A program made the position numbers and the translations under genes. A stretch of DNA of 64,000 nt from Arctopsyche grandis (taxonomy: Eukaryota; Arthropoda; Insecta; Trichoptera; Hydropsychidae): the NCBI RefSeq assembly GCF_051622035.1, contig NC_135365.1, positions 11,264,001 through 11,328,000 of the forward strand, written 5' to 3'. Position 1 is the stretch's first letter; every line of letters begins with the position of its first letter. Shown one piece after another: positions 43,236-53,205 of this stretch. A model generated the notes under the pieces. The model was not told the origin of the DNA, searched no databases, and was given only the letters and a program-made list of their open reading frames with translations.

Positions 43236-43498
43236 TTAATTAAACACTGGTCTACATACGCCGTCCACATCTCTAGCATGATTTGGAGGACACGGTTGTA
43301 CTGGAGCTTCTATTATTATCCTTGACAGTTTACCCATAGGAGGTAAAGGTCCTTCGAGAATTTCTACATCAAATTCATCTGAAGGTGTGCGAATCTTTTC
43401 TTCATTGGGACATGCGACTTTCGTACATCCGACTCTTTCATTTTGACAATTTATTTTGGCGCCATTTTGATATTTTGTATCTGCCATATTGAAAATAT
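43236..43498 (-). CDS. Last exon of a minus-strand cysteine-repeat gene
   Basis: Preceded on the minus strand by a 3' splice site (TTGATTGTTTCAG, AG at 43500-43499), so the in-frame methionine further upstream lies in an intron and is not the start. The exon enters with two bases of a split codon and reads NMADTKYQNGAKINCQNERV, then more acidic sequence with cysteines. It ends RIIIEAPVQPC..CRPVFN, nearly the linker and module of the 20.4 kb protein (TVIEAPVQC...CKPIFN). The first exon with the signal peptide was not found between 43520 and 44900, where a SINE is inserted, so the gene may be broken or have a distant first exon. Confidence 0.6.
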
Positions 43499-43609
43499 CT
43501 GAAACAATCAATCACAATTGATTTTTAAAATACTATACATTATTTCCTTTGCTTATGATAGATTCATCCAATATATAAAGATTATATGTAGATTTTTTTT
43601 AATATTTAT

Positions 43610-43970
43610 ACAGCCGTTTTTATTTTATTAATACGACATCTATGGTCAACATTATACATAAGTATTATTCAAAGCCAATTTCAAACATCGATCATCAAAC
43701 ATTTTGTACAATCATCATAGAGACAGCAATGGACAAATTTTTGCAGCATTTTTAAATATCAACAAATTTTGAAATATTGTACACTCAAAATTTGCAAGAA
43801 ATAAGATAGAATTGCCAATTTTTTGGAACCGTTTCCATTTACATTGGCAACGATCGACTTTGGAGTCACATATCCAAGTTCTGACCAGCTACAAAACCAG
43901 GAATAGAGCCCGTGACCACACAATCGAAAGCATTACATGCTAACCACTGATCATTATTTTTATTAAATTC
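43610..43970 (-). mobile_element. tRNA-derived SINE, minus strand
   Basis: On the minus strand: A-box-like GATCAGTGGTTAGCATG, a B-box region (GGTCACGGGCTCTATTCC), core GATCGTTGCC and TTGCCAATTCTATC, then CATAGATGTCG at about 43635. It sits just after a hairpin-bearing end of another copy (43979-44022), giving a head-to-tail pair. Confidence 0.6.
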
Positions 43971-43978
43971 ATATGTAC

Positions 43979-44040
43979 CAGGAAGGCCTAACAGATAAAC
44001 CCCAATGCGCCTTCCTGGCTAATTAAAAATAATGCAGCAT
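43979..44040 (-). mobile_element. 3' end of a second SINE copy with hairpin
   Basis: CCAGGAAGGC...GCCTTCCTGG with loop GCATTGGGGTTTATCTG on the minus strand, preceded by AATGCTGCATTATTTTTAAT. Confidence 0.6.
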
Positions 44041-44562
44041 TTTTATTTTTATCTAAATACATATGTATGTATGTTGCTGGTTAAATTGGAACGCGTGATA
44101 AAATTAATAAAAGACTATAAAAGAATTTCGATGAGTCAACTCAATTTCAATTTCGATTGAACATGGAGAAGCTTCTAAAATATATTTGAAAGATGTAATT
44201 GCAGAATTTGCGACTTTGAAGGTGAGGAAAAAGAACATTATGAGAGTTAATTATCAATTTAATTTAAATAAAAAAGGGTACTCTTTTGCTAACATTTGTA
44301 TGCTGGCCCAATTTTTCTAGTTACACCACTGGTGTAAAAATTGCACAAATCCCTCAACAAATTTTAAAATTAATTAAAATAAGATTCTCACTAAACAGCA
44401 AGGTGTATTGTAAATGAGACCACTAATCGGAGACACTTTAAATATGAGAATGAAGCATTTGAGATAAATGATCAACTTTTTATAGTTATATCGGCAGATA
44501 TGTGTAGCTACAAAAAATTATCATACATAAGGTGTCAATGTCGAGGATGCAGCTGCAAAATG

Positions 44563-44648
44563 TGAAAGGATGCATTTGAAAATATGTACATAGTGTAATC
44601 TTTTTTAGTCAATATACCTATGTACATATTTTCAAATGCATCCTTTCA
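44563..44648. ncRNA. Perfect 31-bp inverted repeat with 24-base loop
   Basis: The arm 44563-44593 (TGAAAGGATGCATTTGAAAA...) is exactly complementary to 44618-44648 (...TTTTCAAATGCATCCTTTCA), with a 24-base loop. Size and pairing resemble a miRNA or endo-siRNA precursor, or a very young foldback. Perfect pairing over 31 bp is unusual for a miRNA. Labelled ncRNA only as a candidate; transcription is not shown. Confidence 0.35.
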
Positions 44649-44911
44649 TATTTTTAATCTTGTATGCGGTTTCAATACGTCAAACGCAGACGACCATAAA
44701 TAAAAGACCAAAATACCCACATTTCTGATAAATACCATATACATATATACAGGTACGTGTGTACGTGTGTACATAGATAAGGAAAGCATGAATGATTCAA
44801 AACCCACAAACGGTCGTTATTGCCCGTTCGCAGATGTACATATGCGAATTGGATTGGATATGCGATAACGAGCGGATTTTGCGTCATTTCTTAGTGTTTT
44901 TACGTATTTCG

Positions 44912-45052
44912 TTTCCTTTAAATGCGTGTGCGGTGAGAATTGTTCAGTATAAGTAGGACGAACTTGACGAATCTTCAAACACTAATCGTTTGAGAACTAG
45001 CTGGATAGCTATCGCTCCTATCGACTTTGTTTGTCGGAAGACCGCCTGAAAG
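44912..45052 (+). promoter_or_regulatory. Promoter and 5' UTR of the 45.1 kb gene
   Basis: TTTAAAT at about 44916 is a possible TATA variant. TTCAGT at about 44942 is an arthropod initiator at the right distance. The 5' UTR would be about 110 bases. Confidence 0.35.
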
Positions 45053-45220
45053 ATGACTAAATGGGCTTTGGTGATGCTGTTGGTGACCTCTTTACTGATG
45101 ATCAACTTTGGAGAAGTTTCTTCCAAGAGATGGTTGCGTTTGAAGCATCCGATCACAGCAACCGGAGAACATGGTGAAACTAGCACCAACAGACCACTTG
45201 ATTCAACGGTAAAAAATTTA

Positions 45221-45303
<83 letters not shown>

Positions 45304-46267
45304 GTATATACATATATACGTACAATTGTTTGTTTAAAAAATAATTCATTTTATTACTATGCAATAACTGCTAAAATTCGTTTTGCTTGGCCATTTTAAT
45401 GTACATATATATTATTGTTCGAAGAAAAAAAGATTGAATAATAAACACAGTAAAATATTGATCTGTGCAATTTCATAAATTCATCATGTATGGTGCGATT
45501 CTTAAAAAATTAATTATCAAGTCGGTTGAATCATATGAATTAAATATTAAATAAATAGAAATGGCTCTATTTGGGAAAGTACATATTACATACTTCCATA
45601 GGAAATATTTTATTTATATATTTTTTTAACTATTAATTGAATATATGTACGTTATTTAATTTTGTGTGGAATATGCTTACTTTAAAAAAATATCTATATT
45701 TATTTTTTATTAAAAATATCTATATTGCGCAAAATCTGAATAGACAATTTCAAATTTATCGCAATCTTTCGTAATTCGACTCCGATTAAATTTTAGTTAT
45801 ATTAAAATTTTCAAGGAAATAGCACATCACACAAAATGTAAAAGTTAGCACTAAAAAAATACATAAAATCAAAATAGAAATGCGATCGGATGTGAAATAT
45901 TACCTTTTCGGTCTATGTACTTGGTCCGTGTGAATGTAATTTTCAATCTCGCTATTTTTTAAATATGGCAAAGTATAGTGGTTTATATTAATTCAATCAT
46001 AATATGATACGTTATCGTGCTTATAATTCATTATCGTTTCTAGAAATCGTCAGTGACGTTGTTCTAAATTTTGATTCGATAAAAGAGTTCACGCGAAAAA
46101 TTCAAACAAATAATTAATTTCAGATTGTTTTTAAATTACAGGAAATGGACAATATAGTCATACCGAGCCTGTTTCATGACCGTGTTTATATGCCACCTGG
46201 GAGGATATGTCCTGATGGATCTAAATTAGACTACAATGGTGTATGTAGAGAAATTTGGAGAAAATGA
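45053..46267 (+). CDS. Spliced secreted cysteine-repeat gene, one module, 93 or 99 aa
   Basis: Exon 1 (45053-45208): ATG and signal peptide [20 protein letters not shown], then a basic/Ser-Thr segment, ending in ACG|GTAAAA, phase 0. Exon 2 (46142-46267) follows AATTACAG and reads [11 protein letters not shown]...[20 protein letters not shown], closing REIWRK and stop. An alternative acceptor 18 bases earlier (AATTTCAG, exon from 46124) would add six residues in frame. The single module [13 protein letters not shown] followed by REIW matches the family. The 933-base intron contains a long TA microsatellite (45216-45300). No MSSK leader or family promoter, so this belongs with the spliced subgroup. 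Confidence 0.75.
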
Positions 46268-47006
46268 TAATGACAATTCTATTGAACTGTCATTTTATTA
46301 AATGTGAAAAAATTAAATAAATTTTGATTTAATACGGCTCATTTTTTTAATCTTTTGCCTATAAAAAGTATGGCCCGTTAACAAGCTTACTTATACATCG
46401 ATTAAATATTTAACTTTTATGTATATATTAAAGAAAACCATTTTTTATATATTAGCGATATAAAAGTATTCTTTTATAACTTACATATGTACATGAAAAG
46501 GAAACAAAATAACTAAGAGTAGGCTGTTAGCTTACTTTTCAGGTGAAAATATTCCAGATTAAAATATTTTTACATTATTGAATTGATTTATTGTTAGTCA
46601 AATCTTGGAAACGTGTCAGCACTTTATTCATAATCATTGCATAGCTCACAAGTTATGTATGTATGTATATCTTTACTGATAAGATCTCTAGTGTGTGGTG
46701 TAAATAATAATATTAATATGTATAATAGCTGTATAAGTGTGTGTGTTAAATAAAAGAAAATAAATATTTTTACGTATTCAACGTATTTGTAATCTTGCTT
46801 TCATAAAAAAATGTTACAAAAATATAAAAAAATGTAAAAAAACATACATAAACATCTATAAAAATATACATTTGTTCAATTGGTTTTATATTCCTTGGGC
46901 GGATTATGGTCGAGTAATAAATCGATTAGGTCATAATTAGAGGTATGGTACGATTCGAATAAATAAAAATGGTCCTATATTAAATTATTTCTCGTATTGT
47001 CGATTT
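46268..47006. other. Intergenic between convergent genes
   Basis: AT-rich 3' flanks of the 45.1 kb gene (plus) and the 47.0 kb gene (minus). AATAAA-type signals lie at about 46315 (plus) and in 46900-46990 (minus). Confidence 0.4.
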
Positions 47007-49613
47007 TTACGAGTGGTGCTCGGCATGAGTTTTGGTTGAATCACCGGCTTTTGCTTTTTCTTCGGCCTTGTGACTTTCTAAGCTTTTGCTATTTACGTCA
47101 GAGCTTCTGTAAGCTGGTGCTGATGGGCTTGCATAAGCTGGGCCACTGTAGCCCCCGGAGCTGCCTTTCGATTCAGAGGCTCCATAGCTGGATGGAGCGC
47201 TTCCGTACCCTGCGGATGATGAGTCGTAGCTTTTAGACGGTGCTGATGGACCACCATGTCCATAAGAAGCAGCAGGAGCACCGTAAGATGGGGCAGCAGG
47301 TGCACCATAAGATGAGGCGGATCCGTATTTGGAAGCTTCATAAGAATGCGATGGTACTCCTTTGGGTGGGTCATATGATGGTGCTGATGCCCCGTATGCT
47401 GGAGCGGATTTAGATGGGTCATAAGATGGTGCTCCATGTGATGGTGCTGATGGTCCGTAAGATGGTGCGGGAGCTCCGTAGGCGGGGGCCCCTTTAGAAG
47501 GATCGTATGATGGCGCTGGTGCTCCGTGTGAAGATGCTGATGAACCATAAGATGGTGCTTGAGCTCCTTTAGAAGGGTCATAGGATGACGCTGGGGCTCC
47601 GTGAGATGATGCCGGTGCTCCGTAGACTGGGGCTCCTTTAGAAGGATCATAAGATGATGCCGAGGCTCCGTAAGCTGGGCCCGCTTTAGAAGGGTCATAA
47701 GATAACGCTGGGGCTCCGTAGGCTGAGGCTCCTTTAGAAGGATCGTAAGATGGTGCCGCTCCATATGCTGGTCCTGACTTGGATGGTCCATATGATGGTG
47801 CTGGTGCTCCGTAAGATGGTCCTGGTCCATATGTTGGTCCTGATTTAGCCGATCCTGATGCGCCATAACCTGGAGCAGCGTATGCTGGAGCTGGTGCGCT
47901 GTAAGCCGCAACAGGGGCACCGTAGGACTGTGCTGAAGCACCATGTGATTCCGAACCAAAAGTAGCATATGAAGCTGGGGAGGATGGTACATGGTAAGAC
48001 GGTGGTCCACTAACTGGTGCTGGAGCACTGTGAGGGTCTGGAAGACTACCCTTGTATATACTTGGTTGGCAGCTAAACAAAAGTGGGATTCCACAACCAG
48101 AAGGACTCTGAGTATATGTTGGCTTGTGTGGATATACTGCTCCGGGTGCATAATGAGCTGGGGCAGGTCCATAATGAGCTGGAGCAGGTCCATAATGAGA
48201 TGGGGCAGGTCCATAATAAGCTGATGCAGGTTTCACACTGCCATAAGATTTGGCTGAGGCGGGATACTTTGATTTGTATGAACCATATCCGTAACTGGAC
48301 GGCAGCATGTTAGGTACTGACGGTAGGGCTGGATATGAAGGTTCCTCGTATGCAGCGCGAGCCGATAGACCCTGGTCATCTAGAGCCATTCCTAATAATT
48401 CCTCATCGGTGTCAGCTGAACGGTAATGGGGTCCAGAGCTATGACCAGCTGAGTAGCCTCCTGCTGGTCCTGCTTTACCTGCAGCTGAATAAGCTGATGC
48501 AGATCCATACGCTGCTGAAGCTGCAGCGGCATGACCTGCTCCAGCTCCATATTCACCGCCACTTCCTGCAGATCCGAATCCAGCACCGCCACCTCCGTAA
48601 CCTCCTTTGGATGATCCATATCCACCAGCAGCAGCTCCTCCATACCCACCCTTTCCACCAGCGCCTCCAGCTCCGTATCCACCGGCTCCAGATCCGTATC
48701 CAGCTGCAGAACCGTGTCCACCAGCGCCTCCGGCTCCATATCCACCAGCTGCACCGTGTCCAGCAGCAGCTCCAGCTCCGTATCCACCAGATCCAGATCC
48801 GTATCCAGCTGCAGAACCGTGTCCACCAGCGCCTCCGACTCCATATCCACCAGCTGCGCCGTGTCCAGCAGCAGCTCCAGCTCCGTATCCACCAGATCCA
48901 GATCCGTATCCAGCTGCAGAACCATGTCCACCAGCGCCTCCGGCTCCATATCCACCAGATCCAGATCCATATCCAGCTGCAGCACCGTGTCCACCAGCAG
49001 CTCCATATCCACCTATTCCAGATCCATGTCCACCAGCTCCAGATCCGTATCCGCCTGCAGCACCGTGTCCACCAGCACCTCCGGATCCGTATCCACCGGC
49101 TCCAGAACCGTATCCAGCTGCAGCACCGTGTCCAGCAGGTCCGGATCCATAGCCACCAGCTCCAGAACCGTATCCAGCTGCAGCACCGTGTCCAGCAGGT
49201 CCGGATCCATAGCCACCAGCTCCAGAACCGTATCCAGCGCCACCGTGTCCGGCAGCAGCTCCGCCATATCCACCTCCGGCTGCTCCACCATATCCTCCAG
49301 AGCTTTCTTCTCGGCAGACAGTGTAAGTTCCTTTGCCTGGATCGGTAGATTGGACATCTACGCACACTCTAGCACTTGGATAAGTCGATTTCTTCGTTCT
49401 ATTGGCATCATTCTCTTCGGTCTCTTCTTTGGTGTCTTCATCCGAGTCTAATTCATCTTCAACTTTTTCTTCTGTGTTGGTAGTGACGGTTGTTGACGGT
49501 TTATCTGATGTTGATTTGATTTCCTCTAGATCAGTTGCTACTTTGATTGGGGCTTCTTCCGCAGTTGCTGCGTATATGCAGGCAACAGCCAGCAGTATTA
49601 TTTGAAAACGCAT
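47007..49613 (-). CDS. Large Gly/Tyr/Ala/Ser/Pro-rich secreted structural protein, 868 aa, VM-like motif
   Basis: The start at 49613 gives MRFQIILLAVACIYAATAEE, a clean signal peptide. The ATG 12 codons earlier lies at the position where transcription should begin, given a TATA box (CTATAAAAA) at about 49670. Order: an acidic Glu/Asp/Thr-rich segment; a short domain with two cysteines (CVDVQSTDPGKGTYTVC); about 250 residues of GYGSGAGGYGxGxAGHGAA repeats; a spacer; PAHYGPAPAHY repeats; a motif SGCGIPLLFSCQPSI; then PSYDPSKGAPxYGAPA repeats; and a charged end. The LFSCQPS core resembles the VM domain of insect vitelline-membrane proteins, as do the Pro-Tyr-Gly-Ala repeats. Eggshell, cuticle or silk-like matrix are the options. 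Intronless. Confidence 0.8.
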   Translation of the reverse strand: MRFQIILLAVACIYAATAEEAPIKVATDLEEIKSTSDKPSTTVTTNTEEKVEDELDSDEDTKEETEENDANRTKKSTYPSARVCVDVQSTDPGKGTYTVCREESSGGYGGAAGGGYGGAAAGHGGAGYGSGAGGYGSGPAGHGAAAGYGSGAGGYGSGPAGHGAAAGYGSGAGGYGSGGAGGHGAAGGYGSGAGGHGSGIGGYGAAGGHGAAAGYGSGSGGYGAGGAGGHGSAAGYGSGSGGYGAGAAAGHGAAGGYGVGGAGGHGSAAGYGSGSGGYGAGAAAGHGAAGGYGAGGAGGHGSAAGYGSGAGGYGAGGAGGKGGYGGAAAGGYGSSKGGYGGGGAGFGSAGSGGEYGAGAGHAAAASAAYGSASAYSAAGKAGPAGGYSAGHSSGPHYRSADTDEELLGMALDDQGLSARAAYEEPSYPALPSVPNMLPSSYGYGSYKSKYPASAKSYGSVKPASAYYGPAPSHYGPAPAHYGPAPAHYAPGAVYPHKPTYTQSPSGCGIPLLFSCQPSIYKGSLPDPHSAPAPVSGPPSYHVPSSPASYATFGSESHGASAQSYGAPVAAYSAPAPAYAAPGYGASGSAKSGPTYGPGPSYGAPAPSYGPSKSGPAYGAAPSYDPSKGASAYGAPALSYDPSKAGPAYGASASSYDPSKGAPVYGAPASSHGAPASSYDPSKGAQAPSYGSSASSHGAPAPSYDPSKGAPAYGAPAPSYGPSAPSHGAPSYDPSKSAPAYGASAPSYDPPKGVPSHSYEASKYGSASSYGAPAAPSYGAPAASYGHGGPSAPSKSYDSSSAGYGSAPSSYGASESKGSSGGYSGPAYASPSAPAYRSSDVNSKSLESHKAEEKAKAGDSTKTHAEHHS

Positions 49614-49639
49614 ACTGAAGCGTTTGATTACTAGCTGCA

Positions 49640-49680
49640 ACTGATGCATATTCCATTTGTGCTCGCAGTTTTTATAGAAA
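49640..49680 (-). promoter_or_regulatory. Core promoter of the structural-protein gene
   Basis: Minus-strand CTATAAAAACTGCGAGC has the TATA box at about 49672-49665. The transcript should begin near 49640-49645, just upstream of the ATG at 49613, which decides the start. Confidence 0.5.
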
Positions 49681-51024
49681 TATTTTGATTATTCAGCTCA
49701 GATGTCGTATGAAATTATGAAATCACGTTATATTTTCATACACATACATATCATATTTCACAAAGTTGGCAAAATTGATTATATATACATTTGTATATGT
49801 ACAATATAATTTTTAATACTAATTTAACAAAGAATCAATGAATTTGGCGCACATAAATTAATTAATTTGATTAAAATTTGCTCAACATAACCTTTTAGTA
49901 TCATATTAAAATATGCTTAAATATACGTCAAAAATATATAAAATTCCATAAATACACATTATAATCAAAAATTTTGAATTTTGGATTTTTCACGAGATTC
50001 CAGGATTTCACGAAAGGGAGCAATGCTTCCAAGCGCACATTCGAGCCCTGAATTCAAACAATTAAAATAAATTCAAATTAAGAATTCAAACAATTAAATT
50101 AAATAAATGCATAATTTATAATAATATAGAAAATAACATGATAAATTTAAGAAGGTCGACATTTCAAAGTTCAATGTGTCGAAATAGTAAACAAATCATT
50201 ATGTCGAATGTAAAAGCGTATGCAAAATTCACTTTCGCAATTTGACGTAGGTACATAGATACACCGCATAATGCAATTAAACAATATTTTTTAAACACGT
50301 GTACGTATAATAAGCAACTAATTAATTATTTTAGTTTATCTGAGCTATAGATATTTGTACAAATATATTCTAAAATTTATTATATGAAACAACTATGTCG
50401 ACTTTTTGTTGCATGTGCATTATTCATTTAAAAGCTAAATTATTTTAAAAGAATTATAGATTTCTCAATATTTATTATACTTGGCACAATTCTAATGTAA
50501 GAACTTTTCCAAAGACCTGTGACTATGAATTAATTTTTTAAACATTATCAAAATCTTCATATATGTATTAAAAGAACATTTTTCTAAATTGAAAGATAAT
50601 TTTTATGAATATGTAATGCAATCAAATCAATAGTGTTTAAAGAAATCTTAGCCTAAGTTTAAAAAAAAATGATCTCAATTGCTTCATATACATAAGAGAG
50701 CATTTATCTATGTATAAAAAGTGTTATTTGTAAAATATTTAAACAAGCAAACTCTTGAAAATTTGATAATTATGTATGTATATACATATGTACATACATA
50801 CATGTGTATGTACTTCCACTTACTCGCGTATTTCCCAATTATGATAGTAAGCATTTCATGAATAATACAATGCAATCAAAATTACGCTGACATTCATAAT
50901 TTTATATCGATTACAATTCAATTACAATAAAAACAGTTTTATCGTGAAATTTATTCGAGTAAAAAAATAAAAATGTACAAATAAATATATTATATCTACA
51001 TATTATGTATATGTATTTCATGTT
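49681..51024. other. AT-rich intergenic DNA between two minus-strand genes
   Basis: No frame, RNA gene or transposon end recognised. Microsatellite CATACATATGTA near 50770-50810. Confidence 0.4.
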
Positions 51025-51609
51025 TTACATAATTCCAACACTTATTACGCTTTCTTCAGTTGTCGAAATTGGTTCATCTGTTACATCTTCGACTTCTTCT
51101 ATGCTTATCGACAATTTGACTTCCCCAGAAGTTTCTTTCTCTTCTTCCAATAGTTTTTCGGTGATCTTGATACCTTTATATCCTTTAACTAGCGGATGAT
51201 TGAATTCGGATGAGCGGATGTTTTCATTTAAGGCATCGAATTGACTTAGAATAGAAGGATATTTTAGGGATGGATTAATGACATCATCCAAATTCAACGA
51301 CTGGACATATTGAAACGATTTCACAGGTACTTTCACTGGTGCAAATGCTAGCACAAACTCCTGCTCCTCCTCCGAAGACTTCTGATTCCAGTGGTTCTTT
51401 ATATTATTGCTAAGTGGGTTTTCTATATTTTGATGAGAAAAATCACTCAACTGCATGTATTGGTTAGACGGAGATGCTTCTCCATCTTGTGGAAGCTCAA
51501 TTTCTGGATCAAACGACACTTGAAAATCTGGCAGTCGTTGGAAGAATCGCACACCGCAAATAGACTCTTGGACGAGGAAGAAAACGATGTATATTAAACA
51601 AGTTTTCAT
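51025..51609 (-). CDS. Secreted acidic protein, 194 aa, unrecognised
   Basis: The start at 51609 (MKTCLIYIVFFLVQESICGV) supplies a signal peptide. The in-frame codon upstream at 51669 is TTG and lies at the expected transcription start, given TATAAATA at 51694-51687. The mature protein is rich in Glu, Ser and Asn, has no cysteine after the leader, and shows no tandem repeat or domain known to me. It has a hydrophobic LAFAPVKVPV stretch in the middle and a Glu/Thr-rich end. It is intronless, with the same orientation and TATA-driven architecture as the structural gene 1.4 kb downstream. The two may be co-expressed in one secretory tissue; that is inference. Confidence 0.65.
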   Translation of the reverse strand: MKTCLIYIVFFLVQESICGVRFFQRLPDFQVSFDPEIELPQDGEASPSNQYMQLSDFSHQNIENPLSNNIKNHWNQKSSEEEQEFVLAFAPVKVPVKSFQYVQSLNLDDVINPSLKYPSILSQFDALNENIRSSEFNHPLVKGYKGIKITEKLLEEEKETSGEVKLSISIEEVEDVTDEPISTTEESVISVGIM

Positions 51610-51714
51610 GTTGTCAATGTTGAACTTCAATCTTGTATGGTACTGAATATGACTCGTAATGAATGCCAAAAATAATGCTCATTTACTATTTATAGTATTT
51701 TTGTGTATGTTTAT

Positions 51715-52890
51715 CTGAACCGTGACATTTACTTCCTAATATTTGTTTGTTGTTGTTGATGTGTTATTTTTAATTTCCTGTTTGAGAAATGCATTTTTAT
51801 GACAAATGTGTATCACTATTTCTATAAATGAGGTTATCATTTATTTAATTAGATCAATTAATTGTATGATGTTTTTCTTTATTTGACTCATCCACGATTT
51901 AAATTGCTGATAAGATTGAACTATTGATCGTAATAAAACTTGTTCGAAAACATGATCTTTGAAGAAGATCAAACTAATTATTTACAATTTAATTGCAAAA
52001 CATACAACTTAAAGAATTGTGTATATGCATATATAATGTACATATATACATATGTGTAAATAAATATATAAATTTTGCAACTCATTTTAAATCCAAATGT
52101 ACTATTATTGATACGTAGTGTAATTTTCAATAAGTAAATATTGTTACCAACTCAATAATAGAACATTTATTTAACATTTTAAATCATGCAGTAAGAATAA
52201 CATATAAATTTTGATTAATTCGCAATAAGTAATTCCATTTCATATTCAATCGTCAAATCATCAAAATATATTATGTGTGTCATTTATCGAATTGATGAAA
52301 TTTAAAAGACGACATTTTTATATTTGTATTGCATAACATATAAAATATGATTAGTATGCATATGTATGTACATACATATATTTGGTGTACCTTTTGACTG
52401 ACAAATTAACGCTATATACATTTATAATAGTTTTTTTAAGCACCCGGCTTTCGAAAAATAATTATCTTTGATCTTACAGTTTTCTCGACTATCTGAGAAG
52501 GTCGACTATTTTTCGACTATCTTAGAAGATTCTCAGATAGTCGACCGAACTATCTACAGCAGTGACATACCTCTCTTTGGTGGGGGATGTCCTTCGAAGG
52601 GATGAAAAGACTGCACTTTTGCAAAAAACGGCTAAAACGCTATAAAGCCCCTCAACGCAAGCCTATTCAATCATGAACATTTGAAATTTCAATAGCATGC
52701 TCTAATACCATACCATAATTTGTTAACCGGCTCGTTGGTCTAGGGAAAATAGAGGTGGACATTTAGAACAATTTTAAGCTTAATATGATATGTATATGTT
52801 GTAAATAAGATTAGTTTCGTGTAAATGTGTCTTTTAGCTTTTTTTCCATGATAAAATATAGGTATGTATATGTGTAATAGAACTTATGAC
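51715..52890. other. Intergenic, nothing recognised
   Basis: AT-rich. A short palindromic cluster, CTCGACTATCTGAGAAGGTC...CTTAGAAGATTCTCAGATAGTC, lies at 52484-52545. No gene. Confidence 0.35.
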
Positions 52891-52894
52891 ATAA

Positions 52895-53205
52895 CTATAT
52901 ACGTACATATATAATATGTATGTATAATTTGTTGTATAATGTCCCTGGTTATTCTTGAAATTTTCATAATATTACAAAGTTGTCGCATTTTATATTAAAT
53001 CACACATGGATTTGAAACAGGGCAGGGAGAGATGATTTGGAAATATATATGTACATATATTGCTATTATAATGGAATCCAAAACGTCACATAGTTAGCAT
53101 TCGCTTATTATAAATTGAACTATTGATGTGTAATAATTGAAATGAATCGTATTTCTTATGATTAAAAGGCGACGCACTCCTCTCGAAGTACGAGGGTAGT
53201 TAATT
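52895..53205 (-). pseudogene. Orphan MSSK-family promoter and 5' flank, minus strand
   Basis: On the minus strand: GAGTGCGTCGCCTTTTAATC, ATCAATAGTTCAATTTATAA and GACGTTTTGGATTCCATTAT (as at 28.15-28.4 kb), then GATTTAATATAAAATGCGAC (TATA), TTGTAATATTATGAAAATTT, GAATAACCAGGGACATTATA and CAACAAATTATACATACAT, matching the 36.2 kb promoter and 5' UTR. The sequence then decays; no MSSK leader or module follows. Proof that the family once extended here in the opposite orientation. Confidence 0.65.

Noticed and set aside
45210-45337. Continuation of the 45.1 kb exon through a poly(IY) stretch
   Set aside because: This is translation of the TA microsatellite behind a good splice donor (ACG|GTAAAA). 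The true second exon with the module is at 46142.
48335-49451. Frames of 180-337 codons on the plus strand and other minus frames across the structural gene
   Set aside because: Shadows of the GYG and PSYG repeats of the minus-strand gene. They have His/Leu/Gln or Ser/Cys monotony and no leader.
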